From the NCBI RefSeq assembly GCF_003544935.1, contig NZ_CP032098.1, positions 1,674,001 to 1,738,000 on the forward strand: a DNA stretch of 64,000 nt. Direction: 5' to 3'. The DNA comes from Malaciobacter molluscorum LMG 25693 (GTDB taxonomy: Bacteria; Campylobacterota; Campylobacteria; Campylobacterales; Arcobacteraceae). Positions 53,574 to 63,585 of the stretch are shown here, one piece after another. The notes under the pieces were generated by a model, which made no database searches, had not been told where the DNA came from, and saw only the letters and a list, made by a program, of their open reading frames with translations. The first letter of the stretch is position 1. Each line of letters starts with the position of its first letter. The position numbers and the translations under genes were made by a program.

Positions 53574-54444
53574 GTCTTAAAACAGTTTTATTTTTACCAC
53601 TTCCTTTAGCTTCATAAAGACCTTTATCTGCATCTTTCAAAAAATCATCAATAGTAATAAATTCATCTTTAAAAAAAGATATTCCAGAGCTTATTGTAAA
53701 ATTAATTTTCTCATTATTATCAGTAAAAATAGTATCATTTTGAATAAAGATTCTTATTTCATCTATATTTTGAATAATATCTGCTTTATTTTTGTAAGTT
53801 CCAATTAAAGCAAACTCCTCTCCCCCTATTCTACCAAGAAAAGAATTTTTTAATTTTTTATTCATTATATTTAAAGCTGTTTGTTTTATAACAACATCTC
53901 CAATGTGGTGCCCATATTGATCATTTATCATTTTAAAGTTATCAATATCAATCATAATTGCATATAAATTTTTACTTGTAGTAAATAGTTGTTCTCCTTC
54001 TTCAAAGAATTTTCTTCTATTTAAAGTATTTGTCATAGTATCATAAGAAGAGATATATTCTAAATTTGAAATTAAATCTTTTATTTTTAATTGTGTTTTT
54101 ACTCTAACTAACAATTCTTTTGGTTTAAAAGGTTTAGTAACATAATCTATTCCACCAACTTCAAAGGCTTTTTCAATTGAATCTTCATCTGTTTTTGCAG
54201 TTATAAAAATAATAGGAATATTTTTTGTTTTTTTATCCAATTTAAGTTTTTGACAAAGTTCAAAACCATTAATATCAGGCATTACAATATCAAGTAAAAT
54301 TAGATCAGGGAGATTTTCTTCAATTATTTCAAAAGACATAGCTGCATCAAGAGCACCAAAAACATCATATTCATCCCCTAATAAATCAACTAATATTTCT
54401 ATATTTAAACTATTATCATCTATTACTAAAATTTTTTTATTCAT
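53566..54444 (-). CDS. Receiver-GGDEF diguanylate cyclase (PleD-like)
   Basis: This 292-residue protein has a receiver domain (1-120; acceptor Asp52 in LILLDIVMPDING, Lys in VTKPFKP). A GGDEF domain follows (about 130-292) with the active motif GGEEF (207-211). The RxxD inhibitory site that usually stands about five residues before the motif is absent, so product inhibition may be weak. It makes cyclic di-GMP on phosphorylation. It is directly downstream of a hybrid kinase (1-bp gap), the probable phosphodonor. Confidence 0.95.
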   Translation of the reverse strand: MNKKILVIDDNSLNIEILVDLLGDEYDVFGALDAAMSFEIIEENLPDLILLDIVMPDINGFELCQKLKLDKKTKNIPIIFITAKTDEDSIEKAFEVGGIDYVTKPFKPKELLVRVKTQLKIKDLISNLEYISSYDTMTNTLNRRKFFEEGEQLFTTSKNLYAIMIDIDNFKMINDQYGHHIGDVVIKQTALNIMNKKLKNSFLGRIGGEEFALIGTYKNKADIIQNIDEIRIFIQNDTIFTDNNEKINFTISSGISFFKDEFITIDDFLKDADKGLYEAKGSGKNKTVLRQN

Positions 54445-54445
54445 T

Positions 54446-57400
54446 TTATTTTTCCAATAACTTTATTAAATTTTTAAAATCGAACCTTTTTAAATAATTT
54501 TGTATTTGTTCAAGTTTTAAACTATCTTCTTTGCCTAAATTATAATTTGACAACTCTTCTACTATTGGTTTGCACTTTTTAATAAGTTTAGTTTTAGAAG
54601 CCTCTATTAATTTACTAAAAAGTTCTTTCTTTTTTTCTAAAGTAATATCCTTTTTATTTTTATTTTTCTTATGTAATTCTAAAATATTAGTAATAACATT
54701 TAATACATTATTTAATTCCTCAGATATTTTTATAATCAAATCATTAGTAAGCTTTTTTTGAGCACTTTCACATAATGAATGTAGTATTAAAGCACCAATG
54801 TTTAGACTAAGACCTTTTAATGTATGAATAATAATATATTTTTGGTTTTCTGTTTTATCTTTTATATTAAAATCACTATACTCCTTATAAAATTTTTCTA
54901 AAATATTTAGATATAAAGATATGTTATTATTTAATAAATTCAATGCTTTTGATGTATCCAAATGTTTTGATTTATATATATTTACTACATTTGATAAATT
55001 TTCATTACTCACAATATTTTCATCAATATTTTCTTTTTTTGATATGTATGTTAAAACAATCTTGTATAACTCTTCCACATTAATTGGTTTATCTAAGTGA
55101 GCATTAAATTTGGCATTTTTTGTTCTTTTTTTATCTTCAAGCATTGCATTTGCAGTTAAAGCAATAATTGGTATGGATGTATCTTCTTTTCTTAATATTT
55201 TTGCTGCTTCTAACCCATCCATTATCGGCATTTGTATATCCATTAAAATCAAATCATACTTAGTTCTATTTTTTAAATATAAATCAACACACTCTTGTCC
55301 ATTTTGAGCAATATCTATATAAATATTTGTATCTTCAAATAATCCTAATATAATTTCTTGATTTATTTTATTATCTTCTGCCAACAAAATTGTAGATTTT
55401 TCAAGATATGATAATTGTTGTTTCGAATTTAACATATCAATTTTTTTAATAACATTTTTCTTTTTTAAAGTCACACCATTTAATAATTCACTAATTTTCA
55501 AAGGGTTTAAAGGTTTTTTTATAAAAGTAGATACTCCAAGTTTATTTGTATCTTTATATATAAAGTCTTTAGAAAAGCTATTTGTCATCAAAATTATTTT
55601 TGACAAATCGATTATATTTCCTATTTTTAGTAAACTCTGCATTATATCAATTTTTTGAATATCCCAGTCTAAAAATATCAAATCATATTTATTTTTAAAT
55701 AAGTGTTCTTTTATATTATCAAAACTATGAATATATGAAGAATCAATATGAAAATTTTTTAATAACTTTTGAATTGATTTACACCAAGAGATATTATCTT
55801 CAATAATTAATATTTTCTTATCATCAATTTTCTCATAAAAATTACTTTTTTGTAACTCTTCTAATGGTATTTCAAAGAAAAAATTACTACCTTCACCTTT
55901 TTTTGAGTCAACACCAATTTGCCCATTCATCAAATCAACTAATTGTTTAGATATATTAAGACCTAATCCAGTACCACCATATTTTCTTGTCGTACTTCCA
56001 TCAGCTTGAGAAAAAGCTTTAAATAATTTTAGTTGTTCTTCTTTTGATAAACCAATCCCTGTATCAATAACTTCAAATCTATATTTATTTTCTCTTGTTT
56101 TTGATATATTTATAGAAATTTCACCATTATCTGTAAATTTTATTGCATTTGACAATAAATTTGTTAAAACTTGTGATATACGCAAAGAATCACCATAAAG
56201 TAAATTATTTATATCTTTTGAATAATTGACAATAATATCAATATTTTTTTCATAGGCTTTATATTCAACTAAACACAAACTATTCTCAACTAATAAAAAT
56301 AAATCAAATTTTGTCTTAACAATAGATAACTGCCTTGCTTCAATTTTTGATAAATCTAAAATGTCATTAATTATACTTAATAAAGATTTTGCACTATTAT
56401 CTATTTTTTCTAAATAAGTTCTTTGTTTATCATCTAAATTTGTTTGAAGAACTAAATGAGACATACCAATAATACCATTCATTGGTGTTCTAATTTCATG
56501 ACTCATATTTGCTAAAAATTCAGATTTTGCTTTTGTTGAAAGTTCAGCTTTCTCTTTTTCTTTTTCTAATTTATAAGAGATCTCTTTTTTTTCTGTTATA
56601 TCTCTAATTACAGTATGGATAATATTTTCATTATTTATTGAAATAACTGTTAAAACAACTTCAACCCAAATTAATTCACCATTAGATTTAATACTTTGCC
56701 ATTCAAATCGATTTGTTCCATTTGCAAAAGCCTCTTTTATTAATCTATTTGATTTAAGTTTTGAATTTTCTTTATTAGGCTGAAAAGCAGGAGATAAACT
56801 TTCTGGAGTTTTACCTATAATCTGATTTTTTTCATAACCCAAAATATTTGTTGCAGAAATATTACAATTAATTATCGTTGTACCACGAATTAAAAGTATT
56901 CCATCTGAACTTTTCTCAAATAAATTTTCATATATTTTTTTACTTTCTTCTAACTCTTTTGTTCTTTCAAGAACTTTTCTTTCTAAATTCTCATTTAATA
57001 ACTTTAAATCATTATAACTTATTTCAAGTTTTTGAGACATCAACATAAAAGTATTAGATAAAATTCCTATTTCATCATTAGTTTTGATTTTGATAAGTTT
57101 TTTATACTCTTGTAAGTTACCTTTGGCAATTTTTCTTGCAATTTTTGTTAATAAAATAATTGGATAAATAAATCTACTAGACCATATATATCCTAATATT
57201 GCAAATATAAAAGCAATAAATATAGATGATAAAATTGAATCTTGAATTGATATTTTTATTCTTTTTTCAATCTGTTCTTTTGCAATTTTTGTCTCATTTT
57301 GAATCTTTTCTAAAGAATAAACAAGATTTAATGTTCCCCAATTAGAGATAGTATTTATAGGAGTTGATATTAAAATAGAATTACTACTCTCTTCTAAATT

Positions 57401-57748
57401 AAAAGTATCGACATTTTTTTCTAATAAAACTCCATTATTAAAAATAACACTATTATTATTTTTTATTAATGTAACACCTAAAACATTTTCTCTTTTTTTT
57501 ATATTATTTAAAACTTCAGATATTTTATTAAAATCATTATTAGAAATATAATTTTCTATATCAGTTTTAATATATTTAATCGTATAAATTGCATCTTCTT
57601 TTAAATTATTTTTTATTAAATCAACTCTTTTTTCTAATTCTGATTTAAAAATTTGTTTTTGTGCTTGTATATTATTGTAAGTAAATAAAAAGATAATAAT
57701 TGAACCTATTGATAAAATTGTTAAAATAAACTTTTTTTCAAAACTCAT
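54446..57748 (-). CDS. Multi-domain hybrid sensor histidine kinase (HAMP, PAS, HK, two REC, Hpt)
   Basis: This 1,100-residue protein has TM1 (about 5-24), a periplasmic region and TM2 (about 172-195). HAMP (about 195-250), a coiled coil and PAS (about 280-395, SDGILLI) follow. The HisKA domain carries phospho-His417 in NMSHEIRTPM, and the HATPase carries DTGIGLSKEE and GGTGLGLNIS. Two receiver domains have Asp about 694 and Asp about 837 (LILMDIQMPIMDG). A final Hpt domain has His about 975 (IIHTLKGLSLN). The first receiver is less typical (LDWD). It is followed within 2 bp by the diguanylate cyclase, forming a phosphorelay towards cyclic di-GMP. The sensed signal is not evident. Confidence 0.95.
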   Translation of the reverse strand: MSFEKKFILTILSIGSIIIFLFTYNNIQAQKQIFKSELEKRVDLIKNNLKEDAIYTIKYIKTDIENYISNNDFNKISEVLNNIKKRENVLGVTLIKNNNSVIFNNGVLLEKNVDTFNLEESSNSILISTPINTISNWGTLNLVYSLEKIQNETKIAKEQIEKRIKISIQDSILSSIFIAFIFAILGYIWSSRFIYPIILLTKIARKIAKGNLQEYKKLIKIKTNDEIGILSNTFMLMSQKLEISYNDLKLLNENLERKVLERTKELEESKKIYENLFEKSSDGILLIRGTTIINCNISATNILGYEKNQIIGKTPESLSPAFQPNKENSKLKSNRLIKEAFANGTNRFEWQSIKSNGELIWVEVVLTVISINNENIIHTVIRDITEKKEISYKLEKEKEKAELSTKAKSEFLANMSHEIRTPMNGIIGMSHLVLQTNLDDKQRTYLEKIDNSAKSLLSIINDILDLSKIEARQLSIVKTKFDLFLLVENSLCLVEYKAYEKNIDIIVNYSKDINNLLYGDSLRISQVLTNLLSNAIKFTDNGEISINISKTRENKYRFEVIDTGIGLSKEEQLKLFKAFSQADGSTTRKYGGTGLGLNISKQLVDLMNGQIGVDSKKGEGSNFFFEIPLEELQKSNFYEKIDDKKILIIEDNISWCKSIQKLLKNFHIDSSYIHSFDNIKEHLFKNKYDLIFLDWDIQKIDIMQSLLKIGNIIDLSKIILMTNSFSKDFIYKDTNKLGVSTFIKKPLNPLKISELLNGVTLKKKNVIKKIDMLNSKQQLSYLEKSTILLAEDNKINQEIILGLFEDTNIYIDIAQNGQECVDLYLKNRTKYDLILMDIQMPIMDGLEAAKILRKEDTSIPIIALTANAMLEDKKRTKNAKFNAHLDKPINVEELYKIVLTYISKKENIDENIVSNENLSNVVNIYKSKHLDTSKALNLLNNNISLYLNILEKFYKEYSDFNIKDKTENQKYIIIHTLKGLSLNIGALILHSLCESAQKKLTNDLIIKISEELNNVLNVITNILELHKKNKNKKDITLEKKKELFSKLIEASKTKLIKKCKPIVEELSNYNLGKEDSLKLEQIQNYLKRFDFKNLIKLLEK

Positions 57749-57920
57749 TTATCCCCTTCATTTTTATATTAGAACTGTAATATACTATTCTAACTTAACA
57801 ATAGTGTCTATTATAGTTTTATATATAAAATTATTTATTATTTAAACAAAAGTGATACTTTAAGTTGCAACTATCAAATAAAGTCATTTTAAATATTATT
57901 TTTATAGTTTATGACACTTA

Positions 57921-60362
57921 TTATTTCATATTCTTTTTGAGTTTATTTGTAGCTTGAGCAGAATATGGATTTTCAGGCCAATAATGTTTTTTATATTTTC
58001 CTCGAAGTTCTTTTCTTACTTCTTCATATGAATTCTGCCAAAAACTTCTTAAATCATTAGTTATTTGAATAGGTCTTAATGCAGGTGATAATAATTCAAT
58101 TTGCAAAATAATTTTATTATTTAAAATTTTTATGGAATCATATGTTCCAAATATTTCTTGAATTTTTATACTCAATTTTGGCAATTTGATATTTGAATAA
58201 TCTATTTTTATTTTTGAACCACTAGCTGCCAAATAATATATAGGTGCTAATTGGTCAAGTTCTTTTTGTTGTTTCCAAGATAATCTATTAATCAAAATTG
58301 AATAAAGGTCTAATTTTTTTAAATCAAAAATAGACTTAATATCATTTAAATATATACTTAACCAATCTTCAATATCATTTAATAAATCTTTTTCATCAAA
58401 AGAAGCAAAACCTAAAGTTTTATCATTATAATTTAGAAAATCAACTCTTTGTTTTAATAAAATTGCTTTTTTATCCCAATTAAAAAGAGTTAAACCTTCT
58501 TCTTTTATAACTTGTATTATTAAATTTTTTAAATTACTTTCATCTATTTTACAAGGAGTAATATCTAATTCTAAATTTAAAAAATATTTAGTTTTTCTTG
58601 ATTGAAGTTTATTATTTTTTTTATCAAATATTATATTTTCTTCTTCTTTTATATAAAAACTAAAATATTTATAAATATCATTTAAATTAATTTTAAATGC
58701 ATTTATTATAAAAGAATCTATATTGTTTGTATTTACATTAATTGCTACTAAAAAATCTTCATTAAAAAGTATATTATCTTTAGAAAGTTTAGCACCTTTA
58801 TTATTACTAAGTTTATATCGTATATCATCTTTTTCTCTTATTTTTCCTAACCTATCAGGATAAGCAAATAATGCAAGTACACCTAATAAATCATACGAAA
58901 AAGTTTTTTTATTAATAGATTCAACTTCTTTTAATTTTTTTATATATAAATTTGCTTCTTTTAAAATATTTGCATTTTTTTGTTTTTCATAACAATCAAT
59001 AAAAAAAGAAAAAATATCATTATTTATACCATTTTCATTAAAAATTGATGCTAATATTGAAGCTTCATATGCAAAACCTAATTGATTTGCTTTTAAAATC
59101 ATATAAGCAAACCTAGGATGAATTCCTAATTTTATTGCTTTTTGACCAAAAGAAGTTATTTTATAATTTTCATCCATCATATTTAAATTTACTAATAACT
59201 CTTTTGCATGAGTTATTGATATTTCATTTGGTTTATCTATCCATTTTAAATCATCAAAACTATTTATTTGCCATAAAGATAATTCTAATAATGTTTGAGT
59301 TAAATCTGTTCTTAAAATCTCAGGCTTTAATGTTTCATCTAATATTTTTGATTCATGCCATAACTTATAACAAATACCATTTTCTAACCTACCGGCTCTA
59401 CCTTGTCTTTGAAGTGCAGATTCTTTAGAAATAAAACTTAATTCTAAATAATTTAATCCTGTTGAACTATCATATCTTGAAACTTTTTCTAATCCTGAAT
59501 CAATTACAACATTTACGTCTTCAATTGTCAAAGATGTTTGAGCAACATTTGTTGCAAGTATAATTTTTCTTTTATTTTGTTTTGAAATTGCTAAATCTTG
59601 AAGCTTTTTATTAAGATTAGAATATAAAGGTAAAACTAAAATATCTTTACTTATATTTAAACTATTTTTAACTTCAATTATCTGTTTTTGTCCATGTAAA
59701 AATACTAAAATATTTTTATTTGTATAAGTTAAAGCTTTATAAATTGTCTCAATAACTAAACTTACATCTTCATATTTTGGTTGTCTTATATCTTTAGGTA
59801 AATAAATATTTTTTACATCATAATTTTTAGCAATTGAAGTAATAATAGAAGCATTTAAGAACTCTGATAATTTTTCGCTATTTAATGTTGCAGACATTAT
59901 TAAAAGCTTTAAATCTTCTCTTAAAAATTCTTGAATTTGAAGAGAAAAAGCCAAAGTTAAATCTGTATGAATACTTCTTTCATGAAACTCATCAAAAATT
60001 ATCAAACCTATATCATCAATACTTTGGTTTGATTGTATTTTTCTAATTAACAAAGCTTCAGTTATAACTAATATTTTAGTCTCTTTTGAAAAACAACTAT
60101 CTAATTTAACTTGATAACCAACTGTTTTACCTACATTTTCATTTAAATTTTTTGCTAATTGTTTTGCAATAACTCGTGCAGCTAATCTTCTTGGTTCTAA
60201 AACTATAATTTTTTTATTTTTTAAATAATCTTCTTTTAATAAAGAAATAGGGATTACTGTACTTTTACCCGATCCTGTTGTAGCTTGTAAAATAACTCTA
60301 TTTTCATGTTTTAACTTTAATTTTAGTTCATCTAAGACTTCATATATTGGCAAATTATTCAT
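57921..60362 (-). CDS. hrpB: ATP-dependent helicase HrpB
   Basis: This 813-residue DEAH-type RNA helicase has Walker A ATTGSGKST (about 26-34), the DEFHERSIHTDL motif in place of DEAH, SATLNSEKL, and the helicase C motif TNVAQTSLTIEDV with QRQGRAGR. The C-terminal HrpB domain has WPENPYSAQATNK near the end, normal for the family. It likely acts on RNA or ribosome-related substrates. It has a 172-bp upstream gap without clear features. The opposite-strand parvulin gene begins 61 bp after its start. Confidence 0.95.
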   Translation of the reverse strand: MNNLPIYEVLDELKLKLKHENRVILQATTGSGKSTVIPISLLKEDYLKNKKIIVLEPRRLAARVIAKQLAKNLNENVGKTVGYQVKLDSCFSKETKILVITEALLIRKIQSNQSIDDIGLIIFDEFHERSIHTDLTLAFSLQIQEFLREDLKLLIMSATLNSEKLSEFLNASIITSIAKNYDVKNIYLPKDIRQPKYEDVSLVIETIYKALTYTNKNILVFLHGQKQIIEVKNSLNISKDILVLPLYSNLNKKLQDLAISKQNKRKIILATNVAQTSLTIEDVNVVIDSGLEKVSRYDSSTGLNYLELSFISKESALQRQGRAGRLENGICYKLWHESKILDETLKPEILRTDLTQTLLELSLWQINSFDDLKWIDKPNEISITHAKELLVNLNMMDENYKITSFGQKAIKLGIHPRFAYMILKANQLGFAYEASILASIFNENGINNDIFSFFIDCYEKQKNANILKEANLYIKKLKEVESINKKTFSYDLLGVLALFAYPDRLGKIREKDDIRYKLSNNKGAKLSKDNILFNEDFLVAINVNTNNIDSFIINAFKINLNDIYKYFSFYIKEEENIIFDKKNNKLQSRKTKYFLNLELDITPCKIDESNLKNLIIQVIKEEGLTLFNWDKKAILLKQRVDFLNYNDKTLGFASFDEKDLLNDIEDWLSIYLNDIKSIFDLKKLDLYSILINRLSWKQQKELDQLAPIYYLAASGSKIKIDYSNIKLPKLSIKIQEIFGTYDSIKILNNKIILQIELLSPALRPIQITNDLRSFWQNSYEEVRKELRGKYKKHYWPENPYSAQATNKLKKNMK

Positions 60363-60423
60363 TAGTATAATTATACTTAAAAAAGCTTTTAGCTATTATT
60401 TTCATTTATAAAAGGATTTTATT

Positions 60424-60705
60424 ATGGCACAAGCAACAGCAAGACATATTTTAGTAAATACAGAAAAACTAGCCAAAAAGATAAAAAAAGAGATATTAAA
60501 TAAAGAAATTAGTTTTGAAAAAGCAGCTAAAAAATTTTCTAAATGTCCTTCAGGTAAAAAAGGTGGGGAATTAGGAATGTTTAAAAAAGGTGATATGGTT
60601 AAAGAGTTTGATGAAGTTGTATTTACAAAAGAATTAAATAAAGTTCATGGACCTATAAAAACAGAATTTGGTTTTCATCTAATTGAAATAACAGGAAGAA
60701 TATAA
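60424..60705 (+). CDS. Parvulin-type peptidyl-prolyl isomerase
   Basis: The 93 residues are one complete parvulin domain without signal peptide: ATARHILVNTEKLAKKIKKE, FSKCPSGKKGGELGMFKKGDMV and GPIKTEFGFHLIEI. The Cys and His residues of the catalytic pocket are present. It is cytoplasmic, in contrast with secreted PpiA or SurA. It speeds proline isomerisation in folding proteins. AAAGGA lies 7 bp before the ATG. Confidence 0.94.
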   Translation: MAQATARHILVNTEKLAKKIKKEILNKEISFEKAAKKFSKCPSGKKGGELGMFKKGDMVKEFDEVVFTKELNKVHGPIKTEFGFHLIEITGRI

Positions 60706-60720
60706 AATCTTCTTGTTATT
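60687..60720. terminator. Bidirectional hairpin after the parvulin gene
   Basis: AATAACAGGAAGA pairs with TCTTCTTGTTATT (13 bp with one G-T pair) across an 8-base loop, overlapping the ends of two convergent genes. Confidence 0.7.
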
Positions 60721-61213
60721 TTGAAAGTGTTAGAGCAGATGATAAAATCTCTTTAGAAATACTATCTGTTATTAAATCTTTCCAGTAAGCTTTTCTATCT
60801 TCTACCTCATCAATAAACTGTAATTGCATTTTTACATCAAAAAATTCATCATTCATTATCTTTTCATGATAAGAATCATAAACTTTATCACTATTAGTTA
60901 AATCTTTATTATTATCAACAAAATCTTTCAAAGAGTGTAAAAAAGCATTAACTTTGATATTATCTTCATAAATTTGTTCAAAATCTTTATCATCATGAAA
61001 ATTGCTAATAAGTTTAACCATAACATTTAAAACATTTTCGACATTTATATCTAATTGTAACTCTTCTAATTTTGAAGCCATTTCATCTTTATCAAAACAT
61101 GTCTCTTTTACTAAAGTTCCTAAAGCCATTTGATAATAAATTTGATATTTTGATATAGAATCAACTAAACCCTCTTTTTGAAATTTTTCTTTTATTAATT
61201 GTTCTTTTTCCAT
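60716..61213 (-). CDS. Helical protein of unknown function
   Basis: I do not recognise this 165-residue protein. It is acidic and almost wholly helical (many Asp, Glu and Lys with Leu/Ile spacing) and has no membrane segment or signal. Only one cysteine is present. A motif-like stretch is FHDDKDFEQIYEDNIK. It may bind another protein, but no partner is shown. The start ATG at 61213 is not preceded by a good ribosome binding site, so expression is less certain. It stands between the parvulin and PlsC-like genes. Confidence 0.65.
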   Translation of the reverse strand: MEKEQLIKEKFQKEGLVDSISKYQIYYQMALGTLVKETCFDKDEMASKLEELQLDINVENVLNVMVKLISNFHDDKDFEQIYEDNIKVNAFLHSLKDFVDNNKDLTNSDKVYDSYHEKIMNDEFFDVKMQLQFIDEVEDRKAYWKDLITDSISKEILSSALTLSK

Positions 61214-61339
61214 AAATATATTTTATTTAATTAATTGTTTTTTTTAGCTTATAATATATAAAGATTTTTTATTATATTAATTATTACGATATAATAAAAA
61301 TAAAAGTGAAATTTTGTTTAAATACATAAAAAAAAAGAG

Positions 61340-62035
61340 GTGATTAAAATATTTCCAAATCTAAAAAAAATCAAAATAGCTATATATGCTATGTATCTAA
61401 CAAATAAATATGGAGTAAAACTTAAAAAATCAAAAAGTTCACAAGAAAAAATGAATCTAAGACTTGAATATTCTTTAAAATTACTAGATAAATTAAATAT
61501 TAAAATAGATATAGTAAATAAAGAACAAATACCCAAAACAGGTCAATATCTTCTTGTTTCAAATCATAGAAGTATAATTGATCCATTAATAATTGAAATA
61601 GCATTAAAAAATAGTGCAATAAATGGTTTTTGGGTTGCAAAAAAAGAACTATATAATTCACTTTTTTTTGGAAGTTTTACAAGAAATGCAGGATGTATTC
61701 TAATAGATAGAGAATCAAATAATATGTCTGAATTTTTTAAAAGAACTAAAGAAGTTGTAAAAGAAGGACACTCTATTTTTATTTTTCCAGAAGGAACAAG
61801 AAATACAACAACAGAAAAATTAAGCGATTTTAAAGATGGTTCAAAATTAATTGCTTTAAAAAATAGATTAAATATTTTACCTGTATTTATAAAAGATAAT
61901 GCAGATGAGATTTTAAAAGATGCTATAAATAATGGTACAAAAGATTTAACAATCAATGTACAAATTGGTGAAGTAATAAGTTATCGAGATAAACAATCAT
62001 TAAAAGCCAATTATAAAAAGCAGTTTAATATATAA
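61340..62035 (+). CDS. PlsC-like 1-acyl-sn-glycerol-3-phosphate acyltransferase
   Basis: This 231-residue lysophospholipid acyltransferase has the catalytic NHRSIIDPL (HX4D) and the substrate-binding FPEGTRN motif. The N-terminal 60 residues are basic and helical. It transfers an acyl chain to lysophosphatidic acid in membrane lipid synthesis. The start is uncertain: GTG at 61340 lacks an upstream site. An AGAGGTGAT that matches the anti-Shine-Dalgarno well overlaps it, so an ATA at 61349 or other downstream codon could be used. No ATG occurs before residue 18. Confidence 0.88.
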   Translation: MIKIFPNLKKIKIAIYAMYLTNKYGVKLKKSKSSQEKMNLRLEYSLKLLDKLNIKIDIVNKEQIPKTGQYLLVSNHRSIIDPLIIEIALKNSAINGFWVAKKELYNSLFFGSFTRNAGCILIDRESNNMSEFFKRTKEVVKEGHSIFIFPEGTRNTTTEKLSDFKDGSKLIALKNRLNILPVFIKDNADEILKDAINNGTKDLTINVQIGEVISYRDKQSLKANYKKQFNI

Positions 62036-62045
62036 ACTGCTTTTT
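62015..62045. terminator. Bidirectional terminator after the PlsC-like gene
   Basis: AAAAAGCAGTTTA pairs with TAAACTGCTTTTT (13-bp stem), with T-runs on both strands, between convergent genes. Confidence 0.85.
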
Positions 62046-62745
62046 ATACTTTTGTATTCATCCAAGATACTATTTGTTTACTAAAATTAATAGGATCTTC
62101 TAAGGGAATATTATGACTTATTCCTTCTCTACTACAAATATTTATATTTTTTAATTTCATATCTTTTAAGATTTTTATTGCATCATGATTTAAAAGCCTA
62201 TCACCTACACTATAATAGTAATAAATTGGTATATCAATATTTTTAATATATTCAAATAAATCTTTTCTATATAACGTTGAACCTAATTGATTTATAAAAA
62301 CCTCTTTACCTAAATTTTCATACATTAATTGAACTAATTTCACTAAATCTTTATCATTTTTATTTTCTAATAAAGATAAAGCTTTTTTTTCACCTAATAA
62401 AGTAAATCCATTTTTATTAATACTATTTATTTTTTCTGTTCTTCTATTAATTTCTATATTATTTGTTTTACTTGGAGTTCCAGCAACATTAAAAAGTCTT
62501 TTTACTCTATGTGGAAACATTATTGAAAAATAAGTTGCAATATAACTTCCAAGAGAAAAACCTAAAATATTAACTCTCTTTTCTTTTAATGTTTTATCTA
62601 AAATAGTATTTATTTGATCATAATCACTTGTATTTGGTATATTTATATGTACAAATTCAAATTTATCTTTTAATAAAGGAGTAAACCTTTGCCATAACCT
62701 TTCATCTGTCATAAGACCAGGTATTAAATATATTTTTTCTCTCAT
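62044..62745 (-). CDS. Alpha/beta hydrolase
   Basis: This 233-residue hydrolase has the nucleophile elbow GFSLGS (Ser64), an oxyanion region LIPGLMTDERLW, and a late His in SREGISHNIPLEDP. A core Asp is probable in YYYSVGDRLLNHDAIK. Substrate is unknown; esterase or hydrolase for a small ester is possible. ATG 62745 is preceded by AATTTTATAATG, without a strong ribosome binding site. It lies downstream of the PhzF gene on the same strand. Confidence 0.85.
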   Translation of the reverse strand: MREKIYLIPGLMTDERLWQRFTPLLKDKFEFVHINIPNTSDYDQINTILDKTLKEKRVNILGFSLGSYIATYFSIMFPHRVKRLFNVAGTPSKTNNIEINRRTEKINSINKNGFTLLGEKKALSLLENKNDKDLVKLVQLMYENLGKEVFINQLGSTLYRKDLFEYIKNIDIPIYYYYSVGDRLLNHDAIKILKDMKLKNINICSREGISHNIPLEDPINFSKQIVSWMNTKV

Positions 62746-62774
62746 TATAAAATTTCCATAAATTATAAATAATA

Positions 62775-63569
62775 TCAGATTTCAATAAAACCTTGTAAAT
62801 AACTAATAGCTTTACCACTAATTAATACTCTATTTTCTTTTACTTCGCAAAATAAAACTCCCGTTCTTTTAGAAGCTTGAAGAGCAACAAATTTATTTTT
62901 ATTTAATTTATCTTTCCATAAAGGAGCAAGGCCTGCATGAATAGAACCAGTAACAGGATCTTCATCTCCTCCATTTGCTGGCCAAAAATATCTAGAAATA
63001 AAATCATATTTATTACTATTATCCATTGAAGTAACAACAACATCAAAAGGTGCAAGTTCTTTAAGAATTTCATTTTTATATGTTACATTTAAAACATCAT
63101 CTTTATTTTCATAAATGGCAAAATATGCTTGTGAACTCTTATAAACTTCTATTGGAGTTATAGATAAACCTTCAATTATCTCAGTTGGTATCTCATTTAA
63201 AATTTCAGGTTTTCTATTTGGAAAATCCATTTGTATTAAATCATCAACTTTTTTTACTTCAAACTCTCCAATAGCTTTTGCAAAAAACGTTAAATTATTT
63301 AACTGTTTATTTTCATTAAATAAAATATGAGAACTTGCTAATGTTGCATGTCCGCAAAAATCTATTTCACAAATAGGAGAAAACCATCTAATATGATATA
63401 CTTCATGTTCATCTTGAACTAAAAATGCAGTTTCTGATAGATTATTTTCTATTGCAATATTTTGCATTAGACTTTCATCTATCCACTCATTTAAAATAAT
63501 TACAGCTGCTTGATTTCCTTTAAATAACTCATCAGTAAAAGCATCTACTATGTCAATTTTTAATTTCAT
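62775..63569 (-). CDS. PhzF-family isomerase-like protein
   Basis: This 264-residue protein has the two-domain PhzF fold. The catalytic Glu is Glu46 in NNLSETAFL, followed by FSPICEIDFCGHATLASSHIL, and the C-terminal domain has GGDEDPVTGSIHAGLAP. Family members isomerise or bind small carboxylic acids; this one is not near phenazine genes. The start ATG 63569 follows AAGGTATAAA. The hydrolase partial gene upstream is on the same strand. Confidence 0.92.
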   Translation of the reverse strand: MKLKIDIVDAFTDELFKGNQAAVIILNEWIDESLMQNIAIENNLSETAFLVQDEHEVYHIRWFSPICEIDFCGHATLASSHILFNENKQLNNLTFFAKAIGEFEVKKVDDLIQMDFPNRKPEILNEIPTEIIEGLSITPIEVYKSSQAYFAIYENKDDVLNVTYKNEILKELAPFDVVVTSMDNSNKYDFISRYFWPANGGDEDPVTGSIHAGLAPLWKDKLNKNKFVALQASKRTGVLFCEVKENRVLISGKAISYLQGFIEI

Positions 63570-63585
63570 TTTATACCTTATTTAT

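Noticed and set aside
57749-57920. Possible small RNA or gene in the 172-bp gap between hrpB and the hybrid kinase
   Set aside because: No strong hairpin, start with ribosome binding site or GC-rich structured block; probably promoter and spacer.
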